This document shows positions 19,220-29,929 of a stretch of DNA of 64,000 nucleotides, piece by piece (the first letter of the stretch is position 1; each line of letters opens with the position of its first letter). The translations under genes were made by a program, and so were the position numbers. The notes under the pieces were generated by a model. It worked only from the letters and a program-made list of their open reading frames with translations. It was not told the DNA's origin and did no database searches. Source of the DNA: Isochrysis galbana (Eukaryota; Haptophyta; Isochrysidales; Isochrysidaceae); NCBI GenBank assembly GCA_018136815.1, contig CM030940.1:3218601-3282600 (forward strand), in the 5' to 3' direction.

Positions 19220-20041
19220 CCCATGTGTGACACTCACTATCCTCGGAAGCACTCACAGCCCAGCCCATTTTTGCCGTAAGCTAGCCTCCTCCAGCACCTC
19301 CCACTCACTCGGTGTATCGGCCTGCGACTTAGTCGTGATGTCGTGATCTTCTCTTCCACGCAACTCGTGAGCTCCAGCCGGTGGCCAGACTTGGTGCGAG
19401 GCAGCGCCCTCGTGCAGCCCAAGCGCGTGCAGAAGCGAGAATTCGAGCTTCGATTGTGCGCGTATTCGGGCCCTACGTCCTACGTCCTACGTACGGGTGC
19501 ATCAGGCAGCAGTTGCACTGCTGGCGCTCTGCATCCAGCAGAACGCCAGTAAGCCACTATGTCGTGCACACTGGCGTCATACCATGGGCCACTGCCTGCA
19601 CGACGCCGTGAGCGGCTTCCTCCTCATCCTCTGGGCCGCACAAAGGGCACATCAACGCTGACGATGTGGCCTTCCTGCCGCGCACCTACAGGACGTACAT
19701 AGGCTCTGCGACGGCCTCAGGCGTAGCAGTGCCGCCGACAGGGATCCACCCAAGCGGCCCTGGGACGTAGTCCAGCGTGTCTTCGAATGCAGACATGTCA
19801 TATATGGGCCCCAGCCTCTCTCGCACGCGGAGAGCTCCTCGCTGGCGCCGCGCGCGCCCGCCGCTCACCCGCCGGTGGCCACCCCTTCTATGAATCCTTT
19901 CTAACCACCTTAAGTACATACTCTAGGAGTAGAGAACCATCTTCATCACCCCCTCTAATCGCGGGCGGCGCCGACGCTCCTCCCCCTCCACCCCTTCCTT
20001 TCTTCTCCCTCTCTCCCTACATCCTCTTCGCGGTGTGTAGG
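19220..20041. other. SURF4 upstream region
   Basis: Only short frames are present. Bases 19920-20041 are pyrimidine-rich (CCCTCTCTCCCTAC...) and end directly at the SURF4 start codon. No conserved promoter element was identified. Confidence 0.3.
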
Positions 20042-21356
20042 ATGTTTGCGCATCTGGAGTGGCTGCACCTCGCAGTCGAGGAGCGCGTCAACCTCAAGCG
20101 CGTCCACCGCCGCCTCCAGTCGCTGGCCAAGCTGCTGATCGTGGCGACATTTGTCGAGGACGCACTTCGCGTCCTCACCACCTTTGCTGTACAGCAGCGG
20201 TCGATGGAAATCGCAGGCTGGAAGAGCCAAGCGCTGCACACACTCCTCCCACTTCTCTCGCTCTTCCTCCAGCCTGCCGCCACACTTCTTGTCGTCCTTC
20301 CCTCCAAGACAAGGAGGCCTGAAGTCGGGTGCTACTTGCTTCTCGGCTGGTGCTCATGGCACCCCCTCATGTATGGGCAGCAGGGAAACTGGGAGTTCGT
20401 GATGGAGACCGCTACCATCATGGGAGGCCTTCTCATCCTCCTCTCCCACTTTATGCTGCTGCGCCCCGGCGTCGCTTGCACGGGCGGGCTGCTGCCGCGC
20501 GCCAACAACGCCTCAAGCCTTGTTGCCCAAGTGCAGCAGAGGGCTGCAAAGCTTCAGGCGTTTGGCCGCGTGCTGATTGTCTCGATCTTCGTCTACATCG
20601 CGGGGGATAAGGTGGGCGCACACCAGTAGTTGCCAAGCCCCGCACCCATCATCGCCGACGGATCGACCGCACAAACAACTTTCGAGCGTGCCATCTCATA
20701 TGACTCTGGCTGTCTTTCTTCAGGCTCATTCATGGGCTGTGCAGCGCTCATTCGGCCCCAACGACGGTCCAGGCGTGTGGGGTTGGGGCACTCGTCTGCT
20801 TGAGCTCGGAATTTCTCTTGCTCTCCTGTATCTGTGCTCTCTCGTCGTGATAGGCATGAAGGTGCGTCATGCAGCAGGCTGGGGGGGCGGTCGTCCTGCG
20901 CCATGTGAGTGAAGGGACTGGGATGTGCGAAGCCCCGAGGGCTTCGGGAACACAGACAATCACGCGCTTCCTACGACGAGGCGGCGCATCCTATGTTCTT
21001 AGGAGTGCTGGCGTTCAGCCCCCACTTTCACCCTGCCCCTGTCCACCTTGTGTGCCCCTCAGTCCCGCTCGATTGCACTGCTCCTCGCCTGCATTATGGC
21101 ACTCACTGCCTTTTACATGCACCCGTTTTGGATCTATCTACTTTCGGACCGCGAGTATGTCATGGAGGGCGTTGCGGGGATGGAGGGGATCAAAGTGAGT
21201 GCTTTCACGATGGCAGATCACCAACGTTACTTTTTCTTCCAAAGCATGTCTACCGTCGGGGCTCTCCTCCTCCTAGTTGTCCATGGACCAGGAAAGCTCT
21301 CCGTCGATGAGCCTGATGGACCCATGAAGCTGTCTTCAGTGAAGGCAGATACCTAG
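20042..21356 (+). CDS. SURF4: SURF4/Erv29-family ER cargo receptor
   Basis: There are three exons, 20042-20611, 20724-20861 and 21063-21356, with phase-0 GT-AG introns of 112 and 201 nt, giving 333 residues. The protein is a polytopic membrane protein. N-terminal LQSLAKLLIVATFVEDALRV matches the family's LARLCLISTFLEDGIRM region. AFGRVLIVSIFVYIAG and LGISLALLYLCSLVVIGMK are membrane helices. The end, YFFFQSMSTVGALLLLVVHG then PGKLSVDE, is the SURF4/Erv29 signature. The role is packaging soluble secretory cargo into COPII vesicles. It is longer than the human protein (269 residues), with extra sequence in the N-terminal half, and it lacks the dilysine tail: the C-terminus is KLSSVKADT. It probably still cycles between ER and Golgi, but the retrieval signal is not evident. 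Confidence 0.9.
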
Positions 21357-22470
21357 GGTTTGTGTGAGGCCAACGTTTCGCGAGTTTTATTCCAGTATTC
21401 TGCCGTTATTTTTGGCGGCGAAGCGTTGCAAAGGCTCGATTCGCCCTGCCGCGCATCGCAGCACTTATGCTAGGTCATATGCTATGGACAACTGCCTACT
21501 CTCTCGGTCAGTGATGATCTTCAACGTAAAGCATCAAATGGCTCTCCTTGCGCCTTGTCCGTCCCCACCACCACACCCGCACGTTGTGATCTGCGCTCGA
21601 TTCGAAAGATGGCTGCACAGATGGGATCGTAGCATGCTCAGACTCTGTGTTGGTTTTCCACGTAACTTCTCTCCGCACGGGGGCCTGCTTGGGTGTCCTC
21701 AATGCTCAATACCTCATGCCTCTTGGTATTCCCTCGTCGCCCCATTGCTCTCGTCACCGACTAGCACACGCTGCCCTGCAACTTGGGCTCGCTTTTGGAT
21801 AGAATTCGAGCGTGCAATTGTGCGCATGCTGCAACTTGGGACTGTCCGGTCCACACATACTATGATTGTCATCGCCATTGGTCCGCCGTCGTTCGTCGTA
21901 CCGCCTTTGTAAAAGGTTCAATGGGCACGCGCTGCACAAGTTGCAGATGGATACGAGAAGAGAAGCAGGTCGGAGATTCTAGACTTTGAGGAGCTCAAAA
22001 ATGGATTTGCTCCGATGTACTCCGCAAGGGGTGCATCTTTACTCGAGAGTCCGGTCGTTTCGCGCGTGAAAGGCCGTCCTGCAATGTCACGTTTTTGCGC
22101 AAGGCCACACCACGAGCTCCTTCTCCATACGGCTCTTGTCAGGGGTGGATGCATGTGTTGCAACGTTGCACAAACAAAATAATATCCCAACTGCCATTGC
22201 ATTGCCGATGCACACTGCCTATGCGCAAATGAACAATGCACTCCACACCCAGCGTACTGCACGCGGCGCCATTGCACACGCGAAAGCACGTTAATGCCTG
22301 GCTGCCCGGCTCGCAATATTCACGTACCCGCACTTTTTGTTTAAAGACGCATACGCACTGCCGGCGGCCTTTCGCACGCAGCGGGTGGCGCTGCGTTGTG
22401 TATGTGTATCATGGCGCGATGAAAGCGCGCACCCGCCGCAAGCACCCGCTTATTTCTATGGCCCAACACT
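21357..22470. other. Intergenic, no gene seen
   Basis: AT-richer than its surroundings, with only short frames and no repeat match recognised within the window. It would hold the SURF4 3' UTR and poly(A) region. Confidence 0.4.
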
Positions 22471-22476
22471 GTTGTC

Positions 22477-22743
22477 TGTTGTATTCCTGCCCATCTGAAG
22501 GCTGTAGGCATGAATATTCGTGTGAGGTACGCGCCCACACTCACAATTGAACAGTCCCCCGTGTTGTTACTGACGCACAATACACACAGATTCGGATTCC
22601 CCATGGTCTCAAGCCCAGGTTTGCAGATTTTGGTCTCGAAATTTGCGATTCGATTTTTTTTTTGCTGTCACTATAATTGTTGGCTCGTTTGAGATTAATA
22701 AACAGACACGACTTCGACTTCTCGCTCTGCAGTCGCTCTGCGA

Positions 22744-22816
<73 letters not shown>

Positions 22817-22900
22817 CCCTCCTCTCCTTGGCCGACGGAGGGGAAAAAAACTTTTAAACCTTCTAATATTCTTACCGCACTCGCGGCGAATGGAACCACT
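22477..22900 (+). mobile_element. Second copy of the 852-1175 leader, with long (TC)n
   Basis: TATTCCTGCCCATCTGAAGG, GGCATGAATATTCGTGTGAG and GGTCTCAAGCCCAGGTTTGC follow in the same order as at 855-1000. The short TC run of the first copy (about 1119-1137) is expanded here to a (TC)n tract at about 22746-22816. The A-run and TTAATATT-like sequence at 22852-22872 look like a LINE 3' end in reverse. Confidence 0.7.
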
Positions 22901-22909
22901 ACCTACTAC

Positions 22910-23614
22910 ACATAGTACGTAGCATACTTTCTACACCCCCACTCCCCGGCCCTTCTCCCCCCGCCATCAGGCGGCTCCCCCCGTGCACTACTAGGGGGAT
23001 AGGGGTGAAGGGCTTAGATATGGTCCGGTGGCCCGCGCCACCCCCCGGTGATCTTTCCCCCCCTTCCTCCTGTGTCTCCGAGTGGGCGGCGGCTTCAGTC
23101 CCGACTTATCCTGTAAACAGGAGCGGGACTTACCAATTTTTCGGTGAGCGGAGCTCTCGCTCCGCCCACCCCCTTCTCCGCGCCCTCTCTCCCCTCTCCT
23201 GCGGCACGCGCGATGGCGCGCCTGCGGCAGGCCTCCAGCTGCCCTCTGGCGACCCCTGGAGGCTCCTGGAGGCCAGCTCAGGGGGCAGAGGAGGCTGGGG
23301 CTGGGCCCTGGCCTCCCCTGCCTCTCCCTCGCTGGCGCTCTCGAGCCTCAGGGGCCCCCACGCTGCACCTGTCTGCCTGTCGACCAGGGGGGGAGGGGGG
23401 GTTGGAGCAATGGGCTGGCCACGACTGGCCAGGACGAGCGAATCAGGCGTGCCTGTGAGTGAGAGAGTGGGTCAGCAGGGCAGTGGCCTCCTGGCAAGCC
23501 ATCAGGCATGCCAGGAGGATGGGTGGTTCCTCCCCCATGGCAGGGGAGGAGTGGAGAGAGGGGGGGGCTCGTGCCCCCCCATGGGTCAACCAAGTATAAA
23601 CTTAGTTGGAAAAA
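22910..23614 (-). mobile_element. Family-B repeat, copy 2 (inverted)
   Basis: It is the reverse complement of the element at 12899-13600, complete from the GTAGAAAG-type end to the terminal AACCAAGTATAAACTTAGTT at 23588-23607. A 206-codon frame (23005-23625 plus) spans it, but the other copies do not keep that frame, so I do not call a protein. Confidence 0.75.
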
Positions 23615-24040
23615 AAAACTTTTAATATTCTCGCCTCACACGTGGCACTGGAAGACGCTCACGAAGCCACGCCCTTTCTCTAGCCACGCCCTTTCTCTTG
23701 CCACTCCCTCACTCCCTGCCTTGCGGCAACTCCCCTCGTGCTCTACTTAGGGGCCCGGGTCGTGCGGGGGGTCCGAGCTAAGCGGGGTGCACCTGTCCCC
23801 AACAGTATGTTATCTCCTTCCTCTTGTTCTGTTGAGTGACCTGTCTATACTTGGCCGACGGAGGAAAAAAAAAACCTTTTAATGTTCTCGCCACGCGCGC
23901 GGCTACGGGGTTGTCTATTGTAGCCACGCCCAGGTCCCTTCCTCTCCTCTCACTTCCCGCCTTGCGGCAACTCCCCTCGTGCTCTACATAGGGGCCCGGG
24001 TCGTGGGGGGGGGCTGGGTCGGGCGGGGTGCATCGGCCCT
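23608..24040 (-). mobile_element. Two LINE 3'-end fragments in tandem
   Basis: At 23608 and at 23866 an A-run is followed by CTTTTAAT(A/G)TTCTCGCC, a CGCGCGCG-like block, CTTGCGGCAACTCCCCTCGT and GGGGCCCGGGTCGTG. Both are 3' UTRs of the non-LTR element on the minus strand (compare 42495-42700 and 47360-47665). Their sequential placement suggests repeated insertion into the same type of site. Confidence 0.65.
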
Positions 24041-24219
24041 CAGTGGTCTGTCCTCGCCTTCCTCCTGTGCCTCTGGGTGGCCGGTTTCTTGCTGCTGTGT
24101 TGTTGGTGTCGCGCCGTTGCTGAGGTGCCTCATGCTCGTGAGTTGTTCTTCTTCGTGGGTGGTTCTTTCAGGGAGGGGGGGGGGAGGGGAGGGTGTGCCT
24201 CGACCTCAGGCGAGCCTAT

Positions 24220-24745
24220 TGGCCGACGGAGGGAAGATTCATTCGCCCAAAATGTTCTCCGGTCCCATGATATCCTGTGGAGGTGTAGAGTCGAGCGTTG
24301 CCGGAGGGCTCTGAAGGGTCTCTCCGCGCTCCACGAGGGAAAGGACGCGATCTGCGCTCCGAGATCGGCCACGCGCCCTCCCACGCAGCCCCGCCGTGCC
24401 CTCGGTCCCTCGCCCCCCCGCGGCGAGGTTCTTTCCCTCGGCGTGCAGTCCGTCGCCTCCAGCCGTCATATTCTCCCCCCCCCCCCCCGCCCCCCGCGCG
24501 AGATGCGAGATTCTTTTCATGAGCCACCCCCAGTCGCCTGCCACCACCCCCCACAAGCCTCCTTCCGCACTTCCGCGCCCTCCGTGCCACGTGCGTCGTT
24601 CGCCATTATGCCCGTAGTCACTTCCAACATGGGTCCCGAGGAAACCTCCATGAGCTCCCCGCAAGAACCGCGTTCCGCGCTAGCTGCCGGCGCGCCCTCG
24701 CAGGCAATCTCCAAGAGTGAGATCAGCCTTACTCTGACAAACACG
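24220..24745 (+). mobile_element. LTR-element leader and gag-like start, copy 2
   Basis: Bases 24220-24480 match 1152-1380 (ATTCATTCGCCCAAAATGTT, TCTCCGCGCTCCACGAGGGA). The ATG at 24609 opens the MPVVTSNMGPEETSMSSPQ frame, which after about 45 codons leaves the conserved block. Bases 24830-24895 contain GCGAGAATATCAAAAG and a T-run, a LINE 3' end in plus orientation. Confidence 0.55.
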
Positions 24746-25139
24746 CCGCCATGCCGGTATAATTTTCACCTTCCGTGTCATCAATTGTCCTCTCCACCCC
24801 CCTACCGCCGCACTCCTCCAAGTCGGCACCTCGCCGCCCCAGGTGTCCCGGGGCGGGCGCGCGAAGCGAGAATATCAAAAGTTTTTTTTCTTTTCTGTAT
24901 CAATGAGCGACGCACTTTTTCAAGCAAGAAACCAAAGGTGTGAGGTGTGAGGGAGGGAGTGGTTGGTGGTGCGCAGCGTGGGTACTCCATGGCATCCTGC
25001 CACCCTACCTTGTCAGCCAGATGACGCGTGGCTCACTGACCCGCCACTTTTCCCGAGCTCCACACCTTTCCCGAGCCCCACACTTGTATTGGGTATTGGA
25101 TTGGACGGATGGCTAGTGGGGTTGGTGGATGTGGATAAT

Positions 25140-25625
25140 GTGGCTGGTGGATGTGGCTAGTGGGGGCTGGGGGGCCGCCCTCGGCGGAGGGCCCGAATGG
25201 AGAGGGGAGCCTCGCCGGCGCGCTCCATCGCAACCAACTATGAAGTTAGTTGCGTGGGTGCATGGGGAGGGGCAGCGGCCGCCAGCGGCCAAGTCCCCGG
25301 CTCCCAAGGACTTCGCCGCGTTTGAGGGGGGAGCGCTCCTTTTGGAATTTGGTTTGTGGGCCTTGCGGGTGAGATCAGCGCTTGCTCTAACAAGGCGTGG
25401 AGTCAGCTCGAGGGCAGGTATCGCGGCACCGCTCGGGCGTGGAAGTGCGGCTCGCGACCCGCGCCCACTGGAGGGTTGGGTGGTGTTGATGAGTGCCCAC
25501 CGCTAATGCCAAGTGGCAGAGCGTGGGGAGCTGACCGACACGTCCCCCCGGAGGGGAGTTGGGACCCGAGAGGGAGGGCGCGAGGCGCCCCACCAGGCTG
25601 AACCAAAAGTATAAACTCAGTTCGC
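25140..25625 (-). mobile_element. MERA-type element fragment with G-rich segment
   Basis: On the minus strand, bases 25250-25160 carry the element start (GCAACTAACTTCATAGTTGG, ATG, MERA frame). Bases 25385-25510 match 11680-11790 and 39700-39800. The end at 25601-25622 is AACCAAAAGTATAAACTCAG, an inverted LINE-type 5' end. It is therefore two element pieces side by side. Confidence 0.55.
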
Positions 25626-25812
25626 TGTAGCAGCACTGATACTCAGTCATTTCATTATTGTGCCCCTGAAGCTTTCCCATCATGCGCCAACGCTCCAACG
25701 AGCAAAAATGTACCAAGCACATACAGCGCGAATGGCTGCCATACGCACATGCCAGCATGAGCTGAGCTGGCTTCCGGCGTCAAACGGGACATTGCAGATC
25801 ATCCCACACTCG

Positions 25813-26824
25813 CTATTTCTCATCGCGCCACAACACGTCGACAATACCACCACCATCATTTGTGCTTGCTATCTTCTCAGGCGCATCACGCACCCCGACG
25901 AGGGCATCTTGGATGGCCAGCTTCACCTTAGCCACGGCGCCTGCTGCCGCCGCCTCGTGCATCGCTGCGACCCAATCCTTCGCCTCCGCTTCACTGCCTG
26001 CCACGAGCACGTAGCGGGCGCGCTTTGCTGCCCCCTCGCTCGGGGCGACGGTAAGATAGTGGCCGCCACCTTTCCTTGGGCCACCAACAGAAATGGAAGC
26101 GCCTCGCAGCGGCACGCGCGCTTTTGGCCGCATGATGGTGAGGACGGATGCTGCGCCATTATCAACGCCAGCATTTGCTAGTACTTCCTGGATGCTCCAC
26201 CTAGGACTCGTCTGCTCGTTGCTTTGTGGCACCACATGATGTGTCGTGTGAGGCCAGGAGCAAGAGAGCGCAACCGGAAGCAGTAGCTGCAAGTTCACAC
26301 CGACTATCACATCCCCTTCACAGAGCAGACGCAAGGCAGGAATAGTACCGGCATGTGGTACGTGGACAACGATATTGGAACCATCGAGCTCGACGTCCAG
26401 CATCTGAGGGCTGTGCTGACGAGAGACAGCAAGCAGACATGGCATGCCAGGATCAGTCCAGCACAAGGGTATGTGCATGCCGCGCTGCTGCGCACGCGCA
26501 CCGCGCGTGCACCCTGCGCGTGAGCTGGTGCGGCGGGGTGTGCGGTGCGGCGGCGTACTCTTCTTCCAATCGCAGCTTCAATGATTCCTCCTTGAAGTAG
26601 AGCATGAAGTCCGCAGCAACCGCGAAATAGCGCGGGTGGTAGCTGTTTGCAATGCCACCCTCCTTCAGCAGCCAGCCCTCGCGGCGAACCCAGGGGCGGA
26701 CGGTTGAGAGAACGCCCCGCCCGTCCGTCCCCGCTGCGGGCAGCATCGCCGCCGCTGGCTGCGAGAGCGAGTGTGCCGAGAGGTAGCTGCAGCGCTCCGG
26801 TTCGCTGGTCTCGCCGCCTCCCAT
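25813..26824 (-). CDS. Split-PH/PDZ (syntrophin-like architecture) protein
   Basis: There are two exons, 26824-26513 and 26415-25813 (97-nt intron, phase 0), giving about 304 residues. The first half of a PH domain is seen at about residues 43-85 (REGWLLKEGGIANSYHPRYF, FMLYFKEE). Its second half is at about residues 220-275 (RVPLRGASISVGGPRKGGGH, then RARYVLVAGSEAEAKDWVAA with the invariant Trp of the last PH helix). Between the halves lies a PDZ-like module: MLDVELDGSNIVVHVPHAG, ALRLLCEGDVIVGVNLQ (the GD-xI-xxVN turn), SIQEVLANAG and ASVLTIMRP. A PDZ inserted into a PH loop is the arrangement of syntrophin PH1. PH domains bind phosphoinositides and PDZ domains bind C-terminal peptides, so a membrane adaptor is likely. 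The exact donor is uncertain: AGG/gtgcac is chosen because it keeps phase. I found no paralogue in the window. Confidence 0.75.
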
Positions 26825-27155
26825 ACCTTCAACCTTGAAACGACCATGAACTAGAGGAGCTCTCGTTGGAAATCATACCCCTCGTCGCCAAAAATATGAC
26901 ATTGGTAAAGTTTGGCGTTCCGCTCTCTTCCCCGCCCCTCCGGGACTCTCAGCCCCCCTCCCCCTGGCGAGGGCGAGATCGCCCTTCCCGTCCCCTCCGC
27001 TCCGCTTCATCTCGACACGTTGTGCAAACCCCGCGATATTAGATAAATCGTGCTGTTTAAGTGAATGCCGCGAGCTTGTCGCCCGAACGCGATTCCAGCG
27101 AAGAGCCCTCGTGTATACTGTATTGATATTGAGTTATATCGTATGTATGTTACCC
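26825..27155. other. Upstream of the PH-PDZ gene, no gene seen
   Basis: C/T-rich to 27005, then AT-richer. It would contain the minus-strand promoter. No element recognised. Confidence 0.3.
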
Positions 27156-27159
27156 CCCA

Positions 27160-27370
27160 GGAGCCAACGCCCCCCAGGAGCTCTCGGGGGCCCCCAGGAG
27201 CTATCGGGGGGAAATTTTCTCCCGATCGCCAACACAGCCCCACCGAGAGCTATCGGGGGACCGAGAAAATCCCCCGAGAGCTATCGGGAGATTGCTCATG
27301 GAAGGTGCCGTAAGCGGATCCCCCAGTAGCTATCGGGGGGAGAAAAAATCCCCCGAGAGCAAACGGCCCG
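27160..27370. repeat. Array of near-palindromic CCCCCGAGAGCTATCGGGGG units
   Basis: At least six copies of a 20-base quasi-palindrome occur at about 27172, 27192, 27241, 27271, 27321 and 27350. The core is (A/G)G(A/T)GCT(A/C)TCGGGGG, preceded by CCCCC or CCCCA. Spacers alternate between none or 30 bases and about 50 bases, and several contain GAAAATT/GAGAAAAT. Each unit can form a hairpin. It is not part of any gene. Confidence 0.8.
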
Positions 27371-27842
27371 GATGGGCCGTCAGGTCAAAGGCCGTCACGT
27401 ATCGGAGACCTTAGACATCAGCCTAATATCAGGTAGGCACTAAGACTATAATATGTTATACTAGTAGTATTACACTACACCAGACACTAACGAAAACGTA
27501 CAAACCAGAAACCAGCTCGTCCTCAAGCAAGGCTCATCGACGACCATCTCCACCCAACTATCCCAAGCTGCAAGCTCGCCCATCAAGGCAACACGGTTAT
27601 GTAGACTCAAACTCCCACGGTCTTGCAACCCTAGGTCTTCGAGCAGCCCTCAACCTCTGAACCTAGTTCAACCCATTTATTCCTACGTCGAATTTAAGTC
27701 AATTTTAATGTTAGCGTTTACCCTTGTAATGCATAGTCACGTAGCCTGCGGCCCTTAGTATCAGGTATCAGGTCCAGAGGACCTAATGTCATGATATCAG
27801 GACCTAATATAAGGCTGACGGCCCATCCGGGGCAAACGGGGG

Positions 27843-27907
<65 letters not shown>

Positions 27908-28350
27908 CCCTCCCTCCCTCCCTCGCTCTCCCCCCCTCCCCCCCCCGTCCCTCCCTCCCTCTCCCTCCCTCTGGCGGCTGGAGGAGCGGCAAGCGTCGGT
28001 GAGAGCCAAAGGTGGTGGGGCTGGGAATGAAGAGGGAGGGCGGTCGGTACGGCGCGCCAGCACCGCACAGAGGTGGAGCGCCGGCTTTCATTGGAAGAGG
28101 GCGGCAGGGTCGGCGCCACAGTGGCAAAAAAGGGGGGTCCACCAACCACCGACCCTCGTCGGGGCCCGCCGGGCGCTGAATCGAGATGGGATCACGCTCT
28201 CTTGCGGCTTGCGGAGCCGATCGCCCTTTCTGGTAAAAGAGTTCCAGTTCTGCAAGAACGCTATACGTAGACACCATCCATGATTCTCTTAAAAGGGGGG
28301 AATCGATCTGGTTTCCTACCCCCCCATGGGCGAACTAAGTATAAACTTAG
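27371..28350. other. Repeat-derived intergenic DNA with (TC)n
   Basis: A (TC)n tract covers 27846-27904, followed by CCCT-rich sequence to 27970. Bases 28333-28352 (AACTAAGTATAAACTTAGTT) are a near-perfect palindrome made of a LINE-type 5' end. No gene is supported. The frames on both strands through the TC tract are trivial. Confidence 0.6.
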
Positions 28351-28949
28351 TTCGAGGATTGTGAGGGTATGTGCTAGTGTCGGGGTGTGGGGGCCTCACC
28401 TGTGCGAGTCGTGGGCGGGCGCGCTGGAGAGGTCCTGGTCGAGCAAGATGGCCATCGTGCTCCACGTCTGTGAGGGGGACATTCGAAAATGGTAAAGAGT
28501 ACGTCTGGAGTGACAGGAAACAGGAAAACAGCTGCATTGTAAAATCCTCTCTTTTGTTCTTTGCTGTCATTGCGGTTTGTTGGCGTAGATCGCCTCCTTT
28601 TCTCTCTTACTCCGCCGCTGAATTTCCCCCCCGCCGCCGCCGAATTTCCCCCCCGCCGCCGCCGAATTCCCCCTGCGCCATACCGGGGGGGGGGGCGGAA
28701 CTAATTTTGGCCATGCCAACGACCACCACGCGGTCAACACACATTTCACATTTCCCAAAGCCTTCCATCTGGATTGCATCTCGCCGTCGCGGCCGTCTCG
28801 GCTCGATGTATTTCTCTGATCGCCACCTTCATTCACGTAAGCAGAGGGTCCTGCTCGACTCCGTAACGGGAAGCTTGTCGATGTTAGTGAGAAGGTCGGC
28901 CTCGATATATCCCTGTAGATCCGCCACTTTAAAGTGCCACTTTATTCAC

Positions 28950-29880
28950 TAAAACATTGTTGCGGCTCGACTCCGTACTCCTATCGATTTGCGGGTATGG
29001 CGAGCGAGAAGCAGGTGGTCTTCCCTCTCCTCGGCCTTCACATTCCAGCTTCGTGCGTGGCAAGGGTGCGTGGAGCGGGCAAAGGGCCAGAAGCGCGTAC
29101 GTGGAATGGATGAGATCTTGGAGTCGGCGAAGCGCATCTGCGACGAGAAGTTCGCGTTCTCGCGCAACTCAATCAAAGCGGCGCTGAAGAACAAGCGCGA
29201 CGTGCCTGCAACGATGGGGGCGGCCGGTCAGCTACCCGCCAGACCTCGAGGAGGAGGTGATGCTGTTCATCAAAAATCAAAAACTTGCGGCGATGCCAAG
29301 TCCCGGTCTATCGCGAGACCGTGCTTGACTACGGGAAGCGGCTGCTCACCGGCCACGTCGTCGCCGCCGAGTTCTTTCTTCATTCAAGTACCAGGACGGC
29401 AAGGCCGTTTGTGACGCTACGGGTCGACCTGCGTGGGACGAGACAAAGTGGCTTCACTGGTACTATCGACACGTCCTCAAAGACCACGGGTGCCGCACCG
29501 GAAACCAAAGACTACTAGATTCGAATAGGGCAGTGTGGGACAAGCAAGGCAATTACAGGCAGCACTACGACAATGTGGGCGCCGCCGTCATCGAGACCGG
29601 CATCGGGCGGAGGAACGAAGTCTTCGACGCCAACGACCTAACGACCTGGACGACGAGGGGGTGCCACGTGAGCCAGAGATACTATACAATATCGGAGAGG
29701 AGTGGCGCATCGTCTCATTCGATGAGACGAAGCTCGAGGACAAAACGCATGGCGGCGACGGGCAGCGCCGCGCTCGCACTGAGCGCATCTTGCGCACCGG
29801 GCCAGACGATGATGGTGAGGTGCATGGCAACAAGCACGCCACGCACACCGCCAGCTTGGTGGACCCTCAAATTTTGACAA
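28950..29880 (+). pseudogene. DDE-like transposase relic with several frameshifts
   Basis: Successive frames give pieces of one protein: GMDEILESAKRICDEKFAFS and NSIKAALKNKR; PDLEEEVMLFIKNQKLAAMP; VYRETVLDYGKRLLTG; DETKWLHWYYRHVLKDHGCR and GNYRQHYDNVGAAVIETGIG; then EEWRIVSFDETKLED and GNKHATHTASLVD. An HTH-like start, a long helical linker and a SFDETKLE-type aspartate block are typical of eukaryotic DDE transposases (pogo/CENP-B-like order). At least four frame changes are needed, so it is inactive. Terminal repeats were not found. Confidence 0.5.
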
Positions 29881-29929
29881 CAAAATTTGGGCCCTCCAAA
29901 ACAAAACTTAGGTAAGAGGTAATCTGTGG

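Noticed and set aside
23005-23625. 206-codon frame in family-B copy 2
   Set aside because: Copies at 12899 and 63299 do not keep the same frame open, so no conserved protein is indicated.
27160-27370. CRISPR array
   Set aside because: The repeat is a short palindrome with irregular, partly absent spacers that resemble each other, and the genome is eukaryotic.
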